The notes under the pieces: generated by a model
What the model was told of the DNA's origin: nothing
Databases searched by the model: none
What the model saw: only the letters and a program-made list of their open reading frames with translations
DNA from: Echinostoma caproni
Lineage: Eukaryota; Platyhelminthes; Trematoda; Plagiorchiida; Echinostomatidae
Length of the DNA: 10,620 bases
Assembly: GCA_900618425.1 (NCBI GenBank)
Contig: UZAN01047211.1
Location: 16,453-27,072 of the forward strand
Direction: 5' to 3'
In this document: in pieces, positions 1 through 6,770 of the stretch
Layout of the letters: each line of letters opens with the position of its first letter
How positions within the stretch are numbered: the first letter of the stretch is position 1
Translations under genes and position numbers: made by a program

Positions 1-590
1 CAGTTGAAATAGAAAATTGTAGATAAAAGGAATAACAAAAGTTCAGTGTGTTTCACCGTACAGTTTTTGAAGCGATAGGCAGAAATATACGTCGGTTAAT
101 TGGGCGTACGGGAACGGCGTGGTGATGCACCAGTCAAATTGCGTCATTGACACTCCCATTGGTCGATCGGACGACAGCTGTCTGATTCGTCCTAGAAATT
201 CAATCCCGAATAGCTTCACCTTGGGTGTCACGAGCTCGCTTGTGGTATGACGCGGATCCGTGCGCGGCTCGACAGAGCAATGGATGAGGATGCAAGTCTA
301 TTTTACCGTTTATTACATGAAGCAATCTAACAAATCATGCCAGTAGTCTTTGACTGCCTGAGCGTTACGTGCAATCTTATTGAGATTTTTCAAAACCTTT
401 CGAAGCCATTGATCGATGGGAACCCTTTGGTTCTTCAACAGGCAACAAATTCTTAGCTAACCTCATGGTGACCAAGTATTGGTTTATTCTATGCTTTTTT
501 AAATCCTATGCGAAGAATGCGTGTATTTGCAGCAGTAGATTTCACAATCTAACTACTTGTCATATCAGAGTAGTGAAGGATTTGATGCAA
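1..590. other. No supported gene; unassigned non-coding DNA
   Basis: I see no exon with credible splice borders, no RNA gene and no recognised repeat here. A 62-codon open stretch on the minus strand (43-231) begins at GTG and resembles no family I know. The sequence just before 591 borders the tail of the minus-strand SINE, so the right edge of this segment is probably its insertion flank. It probably lies in an intron of, or upstream of, the Ig-domain gene. Confidence 0.5.
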
Positions 591-653
591 TTTCAAAGAG
601 GGAATTCATCGTGTGTAGAGCATCAAACGAAGCGTGAATTGAAAAGTTCAGAA

Positions 654-698
654 GCACCGTACAACTGTCTTGACCTGGTTGGGTCTCATCGGCAGTGC
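654..698 (-). ncRNA. Hammerhead-ribozyme-like motif, decayed core (copy C)
   Basis: On the minus strand, stem I is GCACTG (698-693) paired with CGGTGC (659-654), six pairs including one G-U. The core CCGATGA (692-686) differs from CUGAUGA at one base. Stem II is GACC/GGTC within 685-672. The expected GAAA reads AAGA. Stem III is AC/GT around a four-base loop, followed by a legal cleavage triplet GUA (662-660). All helices can form, but two core positions are damaged, so I predict no activity. The identification rests on the helices plus homology with the other copies. Confidence 0.5.
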
Positions 699-720
699 GA
701 ATCCATCAATCCTAGATGGG

Positions 721-774
721 GAGTGGAACTCAAGACCTCACGGATAGAAGGCAACTATACTACCCACTCGACCA
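721..774 (-). promoter_or_regulatory. Internal pol III promoter (A and B boxes) of SINE copy C
   Basis: On the minus strand, box A TGGTCGAGTGG (774-764) fits TRGYNNARYGG. About 43 nt after the start of box A is GAGTTCCACTC, a worn match to the B box GGTTCGANTCC. Box A lies 82 nt upstream of the hammerhead-like core, nearly the same spacing as in the other tRNA-headed copies here (80-84 nt). Confidence 0.5.
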
Positions 775-788
775 CTGGACAGCAGCTG

Positions 789-908
789 TTCGATGGATTC
801 GCATCGGACTGATGAGATTCAAGCAGGTTGAAACAATTGTGCAGTGCTGCATAGCTTTTGAGCTCATGCTTCATTTGCCTCTATACACGACGAATTCCCT
901 ATTTGAAG
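789..908 (+). mobile_element. SINE body copy without tRNA head (family 1, copy D)
   Basis: This stretch repeats the body and tail of the adjacent minus-strand copy in the opposite orientation. It runs from TCGATGGATTCGC through a hammerhead-like segment to GAATTCCCTATTTGAAGTT. There is no A or B box on this strand, so the unit is headless. It matches the complement of 592-708 over about 117 bp with many substitutions. It is either a second insertion or the other arm of a single hairpin-derived insertion. Confidence 0.6.
803..847 (+). ncRNA. Hammerhead-like motif with intact core, weak stem I (copy D)
   Basis: The core CTGATGA (809-815) and GAAAC (830-834) are both intact. They are separated by 816-829, whose ends pair weakly (G-U, A-U, U-G, U-G) as stem II. 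Stem III, ACAA/TTGT (833-840), is a perfect short helix. The following triplet is GUG (839-841), which breaks the NUH rule for cleavage because H excludes G. Stem I (803-808 with 842-847) is mostly lost. Probably an inactive relic. Confidence 0.45.
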
Positions 909-1454
909 TTAAACTATCTTGACCTATACATCGTTCTACCGGTTCTATCGATTATGTAATGTAGTATATCTATTGGATAATCTCAAAGCACTCTGTCATT
1001 CGGAAATGCCTTCCCGATATATCACAAGCCTTTGAAAAACTGAGTATCAACAATGTGTATTTTAGATTGGGGGCGACCCGTATTTTGGTTCTGACACACT
1101 GTGATGGTTGAACTTTTGTCGTGGTAAATCACCGATATTCTTCCTGTAGAGTGTCAGTGTACAACTTGTCTGAGGAGATCAAAATTACGTGCACAAGAAG
1201 ATGCCAGGAAATCTGCGGTATCTTCAACGGGTTTACTGAATTTTTTAACCCTAATTTAGCTTTGTTTCCTCATCTTTTAGCCTTGCCACATTGCTCCGTT
1301 ACCACGTCCGGGAAAAGCTAATCCAAACGGTGATTGTGTTTCACTGGGGAGATGGAAGACTTAAGTACACATTCCGTCTCAGGGAATAATTTAATACATG
1401 CATTCGCATACGCCAGAACCTAGATCGTTTTCTATTCTGGATGCTACTACTTAC
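909..1454. other. No supported gene; unassigned non-coding DNA
   Basis: Short open stretches occur, the longest about 66 codons at 1121-1321, but none has splice signals or a recognisable domain. The part nearest 1454 may belong to the repeat family that follows. My alignment with the second copy near 7186 fades upstream of about 1455. Confidence 0.45.
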
Positions 1455-1875
1455 AAGTAACTATGAACTAAATGCGAATTATCAATCCAGTGTGTTAGGT
1501 TTATCGCACGTCAGCCCCTAACCTGCATGGAAGTCCTGCCACGGTGGGAGGCTTTTGATTGGAGTCAGCAGATATCGGGCCAACAAAGAACAAACTGGCT
1601 ATCTATAACTGAAGACGACCCCCGAAAAAAACATTAATTGGCAATTTAGTTTAGCCCTGGCATAAGCTGGTTGACACAGTGGCAACACAAGCCTTCCGTG
1701 CGATTGGTCTGGAGGTCACTGCCCGGAGGGGACGGTGGATGTGTACTAATGATGAGCTTTGATAAAAGCGAAACTCGAGTCTAGTACTTCCGAGTGTATT
1801 GTTTACTGGATGAACTTAGGATTATGCATGAATGTGAAATCCGAAGGATAGAGAGTCAGTCCAAATCAACGAAAT
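1455..1875 (+). mobile_element. Dispersed hammerhead-bearing repeat, family A copy 1
   Basis: About 420 bp here align collinearly with 7186-7582. Shared blocks include TAACCTGCATGGAA (starting near 1520 and 7250), a GGTRGKAGGCTTT-like block, GAAAAAAA-ATTGGC (near 1623 and 7367), the ribozyme segment (1737-1791 and 7467-7511) and a GAAGGAT...CAGT-CCAATCAA end. The spacing from the first block to the ribozyme core is similar in both copies, about 230 and 224 nt. I found no A/B boxes, so this does not look like the tRNA-headed SINEs. It may be a Penelope-type pseudo-LTR or a retrozyme-like element: both classes are known to carry hammerheads. A possible Penelope-like RT fragment lies about 1.1 kb downstream on the same strand. 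Confidence 0.6.
1737..1791 (+). ncRNA. Type I hammerhead ribozyme, near-intact (single core change)
   Basis: Hammerheads are self-cleaving RNAs. Here stem I is GTACTA (1743-1748) with TAGTAC (1782-1787), a perfect 6 bp. Beyond it is a TGT/T internal loop and a closing GGA/TCC helix (1737-1739 with 1789-1791). The core is ATGATGA (1749-1755). Stem II is GCTTT/AAAGC closed by loop GATA (1756-1769). GAAA is at 1770-1773, stem III is ACT/AGT around CG, and the cleavage triplet is the preferred GUC (1779-1781). The internal loop in stem I opposite the stem II loop matches the layout of the Schistosoma Sm-alpha ribozyme. The only core departure is A instead of C at position 3, which normally pairs with G8, so cleavage is probably poor or absent. 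Confidence 0.78.
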
Positions 1876-2927
1876 TAAAAGCCTCGGAGCATGTTACCAA
1901 AGGAAATAGAGAATCATGTGTGTAAACTTCTGTGGACAAGTTTTACAGAAGAGTAACGATTCCCTTGGTACCATTGTAAATGCTTGTAGCAGAAAAATGT
2001 CACAGGTTTTGTATTTGAGGGCAAATAAATACGTGAAGTGGTCCTCAACAGTAACGAAGTTGTTTGATATTTGGTGAATTCATCCAATTTATATTCCTCA
2101 AATATCTAACCGGTAAAGCTCCTCTATGTTTGTAGCTTGTACGCTTCTTTACTATCAAACAGCGGGGATGGAGGCAAACACGGAGAAACAGAGAGAATAA
2201 CTAGAGTTGTTTTGTTCTGACTCATTGTCACGTCTTTGCAATTGATTCTCTCTCTCCGTGGATGCGTCACTCCAAATCCTGGAGCTCAGATTTCCAGATC
2301 TCTGGACTCATCAGTCCGTCTTTTCGACTGTGGTATTCACGCTTCTGTCACTCAACTCTTAGCGATAAAACAAGCACAATTCTTATGTGTGGTGTCCACC
2401 GAATGCCATCGAATTATTACACATTGTACTTGAAATTCCCTCCCTCGCTGCTCGGAATCACTGTAACCGACTGTAAACGTGCTTCCAGGAGCAGCTGAGC
2501 TGAAGGGTTCAAAAGCAAAATGGTAAAGCGGATGAAAAGCTAGCCGGTGTGGTATGACTAGAAAATCATCCAATAAATAAATAATAATAATAACAATAAA
2601 TTTTACTTGATCCACGATCAGTAAATATATATAAGTGATTTGACGGAATATTAGAAATCGGTTCTTGCCGCTCGGATGAACAAAAGATGCCTCCTCGGCG
2701 GGTGATGAAATATTTGCCGACAAATCACGGAGCTCGGCGAATAGACAAAATGGATTTCTGCTATTTTGCAATCTCTTTATTATTTTTAGTGGTAATACCG
2801 TAAGATATTTCCGTTGGTGTATGAATATAGTAGAAACTCAAGCAATTTTGGTCCCGCTTTATCGCTTTAGGTCTCTGTACGAGTATAGGTTTATTAGAGA
2901 ACAGATTGGTGACTAGCGGGTGTTTGG
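1876..2927. other. No supported gene; AT-rich and simple-sequence DNA
   Basis: This stretch contains an imperfect TAA/AATAAATA run at 2572-2602 and otherwise unassigned sequence. A 139-codon open stretch on the minus strand (2771-2352) crosses the simple repeat and has low-complexity residues, so I do not call it a gene. If the repeat at 1455-1875 and the RT fragment at 2985-3224 belonged to one element, this would be its decayed interior. I see no conserved motif proving that. Confidence 0.4.
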
Positions 2928-2963
2928 TGTTGAACGTGTGTGTGTGTGTGTGCACGTTCAACA
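2928..2963. repeat. Perfect 11-bp inverted repeat around a TG microsatellite
   Basis: TGTTGAACGTG (2928-2938) is exactly complementary to CACGTTCAACA (2953-2963). The 14-nt loop is pure TG repeat. The sequence can form a hairpin with a simple-repeat loop. Chance extension of a TG tract at a pre-existing palindrome would explain it. Confidence 0.7.
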
Positions 2964-2984
2964 TACTCAGTTGGTCACTATAGT

Positions 2985-3224
2985 TATGAGGTCATGGGGA
3001 AGGAAACAGGCAAAGCACTATTGGACAAACTCATTCCCAGTAGCTCACAATCGCCGAGGCTCCATGAATTGGCAAGCATTTACAAACTAAAAGTACCACC
3101 AAGAACAGTGATTATTAACACACAATTCAGGCGAAGATACGTTTTCGGTGAATTCCTTTTCAAGCCTTTACAATCACATTTACATGAAACAATTTCAACA
3201 GAGTCAGACAGAAAACTGGATGAG
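2985..3224 (+). pseudogene. Decayed Penelope-like element reverse transcriptase fragment
   Basis: Translated in the frame starting at 2985, the peptide contains SPRLHELASIYKLKVPPRTV. This aligns without gaps to the Penelope-like RT signature of the form P-R-L/F-Y-G-L-P-K-I-H-K-P-x-x-P-L-R-P-I-V. The matched residues include P, R, L, L, I, K, V, P and R. It is followed about 18 residues later by EFLFKPLQSHLHE, resembling the K-F-L-x-x-L-x-P-L segment that follows in that family. The frame ends at TAA 3225. A possible continuation, VMSPRELQI, lies just after it in another frame. Catalytic aspartates are not visible. Penelope-like elements encode an RT and often a GIY-YIG nuclease; neither the nuclease nor the rest of the RT was found. 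This is a motif-level call, and a search against PLE proteins would settle it. Confidence 0.5.
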
Positions 3225-3227
3225 TAA

Positions 3228-3897
3228 TGTGTCTGGTAATGAGTCCGAGAGAACTCCAAATTTGTACGCTGTTTGAGTTACGTAACCAAAAGTCGCTATG
3301 CTACATCATTTTCAGGTGGACAGGTGGTTGTCTCTCCCCTTGGCCGGGGGAGTTTGAGAGCTTGGATCCGATTTCGTTGTGCGTACAGCTCAGGTTGGAT
3401 GAATCGGATGCTAATCGCCTCTGCAGTTTCTAACGTCCGAAACCGCATTGCTCTCGAGAGTTGTGGTGAAACTCGATAAATGCTTACAAATGCCGAGTGC
3501 ATGTTAACCAAGTGTCCCGTCTATACCAGATGAGCGGTGATCGAGCTTGACATAGGGATTATTAGGGCCAATTCATTCTATCATTTTACAGTAAAGTTTG
3601 GTTGTGGAAATTCTGAACCGGTTTACAAATCGTCGGTCAAATAGATACACGTTTGTGAAGGATTCGTTCGCATTCCAAATCGTGTTGCACAAGTTTTCGT
3701 TTCATAGGTCAAATATTTTTGCACCAGTGTATCACTCTTAAGTACGGTACAGTTGAATTGAAAACCACATCGGTATCTGAACCAATGGTTTATGAACAAT
3801 CCAATAAAATCCAACAAAACAGTGTTTCCAATGCAACATACGACCGATAGAAAGATGGGGTGTCCTTGAGATTACCGCTTGGAATAACTCTGGAAGA
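3228..3897. other. No supported gene; unassigned non-coding DNA
   Basis: Overlapping short open frames at 3227-3511 on both strands share no domain. A GC-rich hairpin-capable stretch, CTCCCCTTGGCCGGGGGAG, lies near 3335-3353. Nothing else is recognisable. Confidence 0.4.
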
Positions 3898-3918
3898 TGT
3901 GTGTGTGTGTGTGTGTGT
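3898..3918. repeat. TG microsatellite
   Basis: An uninterrupted TG dinucleotide run of about 21 bases. A shorter CA run is at 4151-4161. Confidence 0.9.
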
Positions 3919-4493
3919 TTAGCAGCCATGTTCAAACATGGACCACTGAAGAACACTGTCGATAATTTAGGAAAATGATATAGACATGCACAGTGTGCTT
4001 ATCGTTTAGAATTTGTCGGCAAACATTTACAAACTTCTCCAGAGGTACAAAAAGGATAATCTGCGCGCTTTCCTGTATGTTGAACTTTTTCAAACGTGGT
4101 TGGTCATACGAAGAGAAGTTTATTTTGATGGGTGCGCTTAGATAAGACAGCACACACACACATGTGTTCTGAGTTTTGTCTGATGGCGATACAAACGGGA
4201 TTTAGTGAGCTTTCTACTCTTCAGGACTAATGGAATACGAAAAATAACCCGGATATCCGGAACCATTTATTCTACGGAACATAAAAGTTAAATAAAACAC
4301 ATTAAAAACGAAAATCATGAAAGAGAGTAGTCTTTAGGATGGTTCCGCTCGTCTGGCTTATGCCAGTTTACGTACATTTTTAGTGCTCGTTATATCAAAC
4401 CCAACAAGGCCATTGTTTGACATAATGAGTGTATATTGTTCAAACACTCTGGGAAAATTAACAGTATGGAACTTGAACAGCTCTATTCAGATG
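3919..4493. other. No supported gene; unassigned non-coding DNA
   Basis: This contains the CA run at 4151-4161 and AT-rich sequence around 4270-4320. No exon, RNA gene or repeat family was recognised. Confidence 0.4.
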
Positions 4494-4570
4494 AAGGGGC
4501 TAATGAGCTTGTTTGCTATCTGTGAGGTCCTGGGTTCAACCCTCAGTTGGGTCAGTGAATTCGCTAGGTC
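4494..4570 (+). mobile_element. Isolated SINE head fragment (family 1 related)
   Basis: The stretch with GAGGTCCTGGGTTCAACC and CTCAGTTGGGTCAGTGAATT matches the head-to-body junction of the family 1 SINEs at 6151-6190 (GAGGTCCCGGGTTCGCAA, CTCAGTTAGGTCGATGGATT). GGTTCAACCCT (4533-4543) is a B-box-like element. Box A is worn (GGGCTAATGAGC near 4499). After GAATTCGC the sequence departs and no hammerhead core follows. It is either a truncated copy or a different SINE sharing the same head. Confidence 0.55.
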
Positions 4571-4857
4571 AGCTGTTCTAGTGAACAGGGGACCGCAAAG
4601 CTACCTACCGCGCTCACGTTGGGTGTCGGTGGTGAGACTTTATCTCAGAATACAAGGTTCAAAACAGGCCGGTGACAGCGAACTCTCCAATTGACAGGTA
4701 TGTTGGACCAGAAATTTTGCAATCGGGTCTTTTTCTTGCTAGCGCTGAATGTGAAATCCAGACTAAAGACTTTTCTTAATCAGGTAATCTGAATTGTTAG
4801 TAGTAATAATAACAATATATATCATATTGGTGGCCTTCAATTGAATTTTACTTACAG

Positions 4858-5072
4858 GAACAACTCCCATAAGTCAGTGGCCAACAGCATACGGACGAAT
4901 CATTGTCAAACGGGCCCCGGAAATTCTTCCCGGTTTGATGTCCCAAATTGTCACCGAAGGGGAATCACTGACACTGGTCTGTGAGGCGCAAGGCTCTCCA
5001 GCCCCGATGATCAGCTGGACTCGAGCAAATGGACGGCCTTTATCTCTGCCTGGATTTCCACAACGAATTTAT
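4858..5072 (+). CDS. Exon encoding first half of an Ig domain, lachesin/IgLON/DIP-like protein
   Basis: This 215-bp open exon follows a pyrimidine-rich acceptor ending TTACTTACAG (4857) and stops at a TAT|GTGAGT donor. It enters with two bases of a split codon and ends in phase 0. The 71 residues hold the end of one Ig domain and linker (IIVKRAPEI, residues 14-22). They continue with the front of the next Ig domain: GESLTLVCEAQGSPAP with the conserved Cys41, and ISW with core Trp53, 12 residues later as expected for Ig domains. The linker and the CxAxGxPxP-type pattern are typical of the lachesin, DIP and IgLON families, which are cell-surface proteins of neural and epithelial adhesion. The second Cys is in the exon at 8970. 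The exon with the preceding Ig domain is not in the window. Family membership is firm; the specific orthologue is not. Confidence 0.85.
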
Positions 5073-5797
5073 GTGAGTCAGGTTGACTTGGATGAAAAAT
5101 ATACGATCTCCGGGTTAGAGGCAGAAAAATAGGATACAGTAGATCGTTAGGTGATGGTGAAAAATAAAACGGACAGCTATCAGTTCATTGAACATGCTAG
5201 TCCTCGTGATGATTTGTGCTTCGTGGTTGACGACTTATGAAAATTGTGGGCAGGCTATCCTAAACGGTAAGTTTGGTACTGTGTTCATAATCTGTCGACG
5301 ATCTGCCTCCCTCCTCCCTCCGGGATGCTACAGATAACTTAAAAGGGAACTAAAGCAGTCAATTGTGAATTACGGTTCCCGTGGGTAATTGGGTTTACGG
5401 AACTCGCATAGACAGGTTTGATATGCGTATCAAGGACCTAAAGCAAAACCTTAAAATACGAAAGGGCAATAAGCGCGATTCGGGGTCTAATCTTGGACCA
5501 GATCTCACAATACTCTGCGGACGGACGATTGTGTGTACGAAATGAAGTTTGCCACTTCACAGACTGGGGGAATTCCTGGTACTGTGGTTAGTCATGAATT
5601 GCAGATTATCTACACAAAAGTTATTGGAGTTGCTTTCGCACTTACACTTCTTACAGACCAAGATTGGGGCTCGCAGAGATAACTTCCAGACGTGAACGGG
5701 TAGGCACAAACGAGCAGTCTGTCTAAATACAGTGAAAATTTCAAAGGTAAATTCGTCGTGTATATAGCAAACGAAGTGTGAACTGAAAAGCTAGGGA

Positions 5798-5844
5798 GTA
5801 CTGGGCAGCTGTTTCGACCACCAGTTGGATCGCATCAGCAGTGC
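5798..5844 (-). ncRNA. Hammerhead-like motif with a core and a cleavage-site mutation (copy E)
   Basis: On the minus strand, stem I GCACTG (5844-5839) pairs with CAGTAC (5803-5798) at five of six positions. The core is CTGATGC (5838-5832), changed at the last A. Stem II GATC/GGTC pairs with one U-G. GAAAC (5815-5811) is intact. The cleavage triplet reads GCC where GUC is expected, which looks like a T-to-C change. Not expected to cleave. Confidence 0.55.
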
Positions 5845-5868
5845 GCGAATCCATCGACCCAACTGAAG

Positions 5869-5922
5869 AACGCGAACCCGGGATCTCACAAGCAGAACGC
5901 AAGCATGCCACCCACCCGGCCA
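5869..5922 (-). promoter_or_regulatory. Internal pol III promoter of SINE copy E
   Basis: Box A TGGCCGGGTGG (5922-5912) matches TRGCNNARYGG except for G at one A position. GGGTTCGCGTT (5879-5869) is a B box with an intact GGTTCG core. The spacing suits a tRNA-derived type 2 promoter. Confidence 0.55.
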
Positions 5923-6115
5923 CCCCGGGGCAGCTGATCAGACCGTTTTTCATTTTCCATTTACACGATATAGCACAACCCATCATTGCTAGTCATAATC
6001 CGGAAGCTAGAGCTGAGATGAGCGAGGTCTGTGGCTTACAAAACGATCGCAACGATGGGTTGTGCTATATCGTGTAAATGGAAAATGAAAAACGGTCTGA
6101 TCAGCTGCCCCGGGG

Positions 6116-6170
6116 NGGCCCAGTGGGTAGCATGCTTGCGTTCTGCTTATGAGGTCCCGGGTTCGCAATT
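6116..6170 (+). promoter_or_regulatory. Internal pol III promoter of SINE copy F
   Basis: NGGCCCAGTGG (6116-6126) is a complete box A if N is T. GGTTCG (6160-6165) begins the B box and the remaining bases are diverged. The core of the hammerhead lies 84 nt after box A. Confidence 0.6.
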
Positions 6171-6193
6171 CTCAGTTAGGTCGATGGATTCAC

Positions 6194-6240
6194 TCACTAC
6201 TGATGAGACCCAACTGGTGGTCGAAACAGCTACCCAGTAC
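6194..6240 (+). ncRNA. Hammerhead-like motif with intact CUGAUGA and GAAA (copy F)
   Basis: The core CTGATGA (6200-6206), stem II GACC/GGTC (6207-6210 with 6219-6222) and GAAAC (6223-6227) are all intact. Stem I (6194-6199 with 6235-6240) keeps only about three pairs. The cleavage triplet reads ACC instead of a NUH triplet. The catalytic core is therefore preserved while the substrate strand is damaged. Confidence 0.55.
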
Positions 6241-6601
6241 TTCCTAGCTTTTCAGTTCACGCTTCATTTACTATATCGCCTTTGAAATAGGATCAAATTC
6301 TCTATTACTCACTTGAGACATTTTAAAAGTCATAAAAAACAAGAGGGAGAAAGTACCGGTCAGAACAGGGATGAAAAAGTATAACCTACACGAGTAAAAT
6401 TAATTCTGCAGTACGCTTTCCAGTCAAGTTTATTGTCATATTCACCGGTGGCGAATTGAAGGCAAAGTACTTGAAATTTGTTTCCGTTACTTGGTAACTC
6501 CCTGAAATGGAATGCTGGATGGGAAAACTACGTACACCCGGGGTGGAAGATGGTAAAATATCTGTATTTACGATAGAAATACTTGTGAAGACCGACAAGG
6601 A

Positions 6602-6647
6602 GCACTGGGTGACTGTTTCGTTCTGTTCGGGATTCGTCAGCAGTGTG
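6602..6647 (-). ncRNA. Hammerhead-like motif with intact core (family 2)
   Basis: On the minus strand, stem I CACTG (6645-6641) pairs perfectly with CAGTG (6607-6603). The core CTGACGA (6640-6634) is legal because its only change is at the variable position 7. GAAAC (6619-6615) is intact. Stem II (6633-6620) has lost pairs, apparently by G-to-A changes. The cleavage triplet reads ACC (6610-6608) rather than NUH. It is probably inactive, but it has the best-preserved core of the minus-strand copies. Confidence 0.6.
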
Positions 6648-6667
6648 TGATTTTTGTGTCCATGCAC

Positions 6668-6720
6668 GACTCGAACTTCGATCATTCGGGTCGAGACTTC
6701 AAATCCTCACCTCTGAGCTA
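6668..6720 (-). promoter_or_regulatory. Internal pol III promoter of the family 2 SINE
   Basis: Box A TAGCTCAGAGG (6720-6710) is an exact fit to TRGCNNARNGG. GTTCGAGTC (6676-6668) is a good B box. It is the best-preserved pol III promoter in the window. Confidence 0.65.
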
Positions 6721-6770
6721 CACGGTCGACGGTCATCACCTTATGCGAATGGCTCAATCAATTTTTAGAG

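Larger units (their letters stand above)
591..786 (-). mobile_element. tRNA-headed SINE carrying a hammerhead-like body (family 1, copy C)
   Basis: Read on the minus strand, this unit starts with a tRNA-like pol III promoter: box A TGGTCGAGTGG (774-764) and box B-like GAGTTCCACTC (731-721). It continues through GATGGATTCGC into a hammerhead-like motif (698-654) and ends in a conserved tail, GAATTCCCTCTTTGAAAT, near 591. The same order of modules is seen in the copies at 5738-5984 and 6054-6289. SINEs are short non-autonomous retroposons transcribed by RNA polymerase III and mobilised by a LINE's reverse transcriptase. This copy is diverged and is probably an old fossil. It lies head-to-head with the body copy at 789-908. 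No clear target-site duplication was found. Confidence 0.65.
592..908. repeat. Inverted repeat: two SINE bodies around a tRNA-like head
   Basis: The left arm 592-708 and right arm 792-908 are reverse complements by eye, with several mismatches and small indels. The about 83-nt centre (709-791) holds the minus-strand tRNA-like head. Read on the minus strand the order is antisense body, head, sense body. This is the same layout as the inverted pairs at 5738-6289 and 6771-7103. Confidence 0.65.
5738..5984 (-). mobile_element. tRNA-headed hammerhead SINE (family 1, copy E)
   Basis: Read on the minus strand: a 5' flank shared with the facing copy, box A TGGCCGGGTGG (5922-5912), box B-like GGGTTCGCGTT (5879-5869), CAGTTGGGTCGATGGATTCG, the hammerhead-like motif (5844-5798), then AGCTTTTCAGTTCACAC and a tail ending CCTTTGAAAT near 5738. 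It is the clearest full unit together with its partner at 6054-6289. It is non-autonomous and codes for no protein. It sits antisense in the intron of the Ig gene. Confidence 0.7.
5738..6289. repeat. Long inverted repeat formed by SINE copies E and F
   Basis: Arms 5738-5984 and 6054-6289 surround a 69-nt loop. The innermost 62 bp (5923-5984 and 6054-6115) are perfectly complementary, whereas the outer part shows scattered differences. In a transcript of the Ig gene this would fold into a hairpin of roughly 240 bp. The undetermined base at 6116 falls exactly where perfect identity ends. Confidence 0.85.
6054..6289 (+). mobile_element. tRNA-headed hammerhead SINE (family 1, copy F)
   Basis: The plus-strand partner of copy E carries the same modules in order: shared 5' flank (6054-6115), box A (6116-6126), B box (6160-6170), CTCAGTTAGGTCGATGGATT, hammerhead-like motif (6194-6240), AGCTTTTCAGTTCACGC, and tail CCTTTGAAATAGGATCAAAT. 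The tail agrees with copy C beyond TTTGAAAT, which suggests that the element's 3' end includes GGATCAAAT-like sequence. An undetermined base sits at 6116, the first base of box A. Copy E has T there, which would give a perfect box A. Confidence 0.7.
6520..6745 (-). mobile_element. Hammerhead SINE with a different tRNA-like head (family 2)
   Basis: On the minus strand, a perfect box A TAGCTCAGAGG (6720-6710) and a B-box-like GTTCGAGTC (6676-6668) are followed 80 nt from box A by a hammerhead-like motif (6647-6602). Next come CTTGTCGGTC and a body ending around 6520. The body after the ribozyme matches the arms of the foldback at 6771-7103, for example the GTCGGTC...CATTTCYATCGTA segment. The head differs from family 1, while the order and spacing of head and ribozyme are the same. 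It is probably not a functional tRNA gene, because no acceptor stem can be paired. Confidence 0.6.

Noticed and set aside
43..231. 62-codon minus-strand open frame near the left edge
   Set aside because: No domain is recognised, the start is GTG right after an in-frame stop, and no splice signals frame it.
2288..2330. CTGATGAGTCC on the minus strand near 2308, resembling a hammerhead core
   Set aside because: No CGAAAC follows at the right place (the sequence reads TGGAAATC) and stems I and III cannot be formed.
2352..2771. 139-codon open frame on the minus strand
   Set aside because: It crosses the TAA-rich simple repeat, has no recognisable domain and no splice context. Length alone is not evidence in a non-coding repeat-rich region.
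3460..3490. GAAACTCGA, shared with the ribozyme at 1770-1778
   Set aside because: There is no CTGATGA-like core upstream and no stem II or cleavage triplet. A nine-base match can be chance.
4383..4694. 103-codon open frame on the plus strand
   Set aside because: It runs through the SINE head fragment and uses a TTG-like start. It is a chance frame over a repeat.
5657..5700. Acceptor-like CTTACACTTCTTACAG followed by a short open stretch
   Set aside because: No reading frame gives Ig-like sequence, no good donor follows, and the Ig domain needs no extra exon.
5741..6285. Open frames over the inverted SINE pair
   Set aside because: The two similar peptides arise because the DNA is the same SINE in opposite orientation. 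The element is non-coding.
6661..6745. Functional tRNA gene on the minus strand (good A and B boxes)
   Set aside because: No acceptor stem pairs around it and the sequence runs straight into the ribozyme-bearing SINE body, so it is a SINE head.
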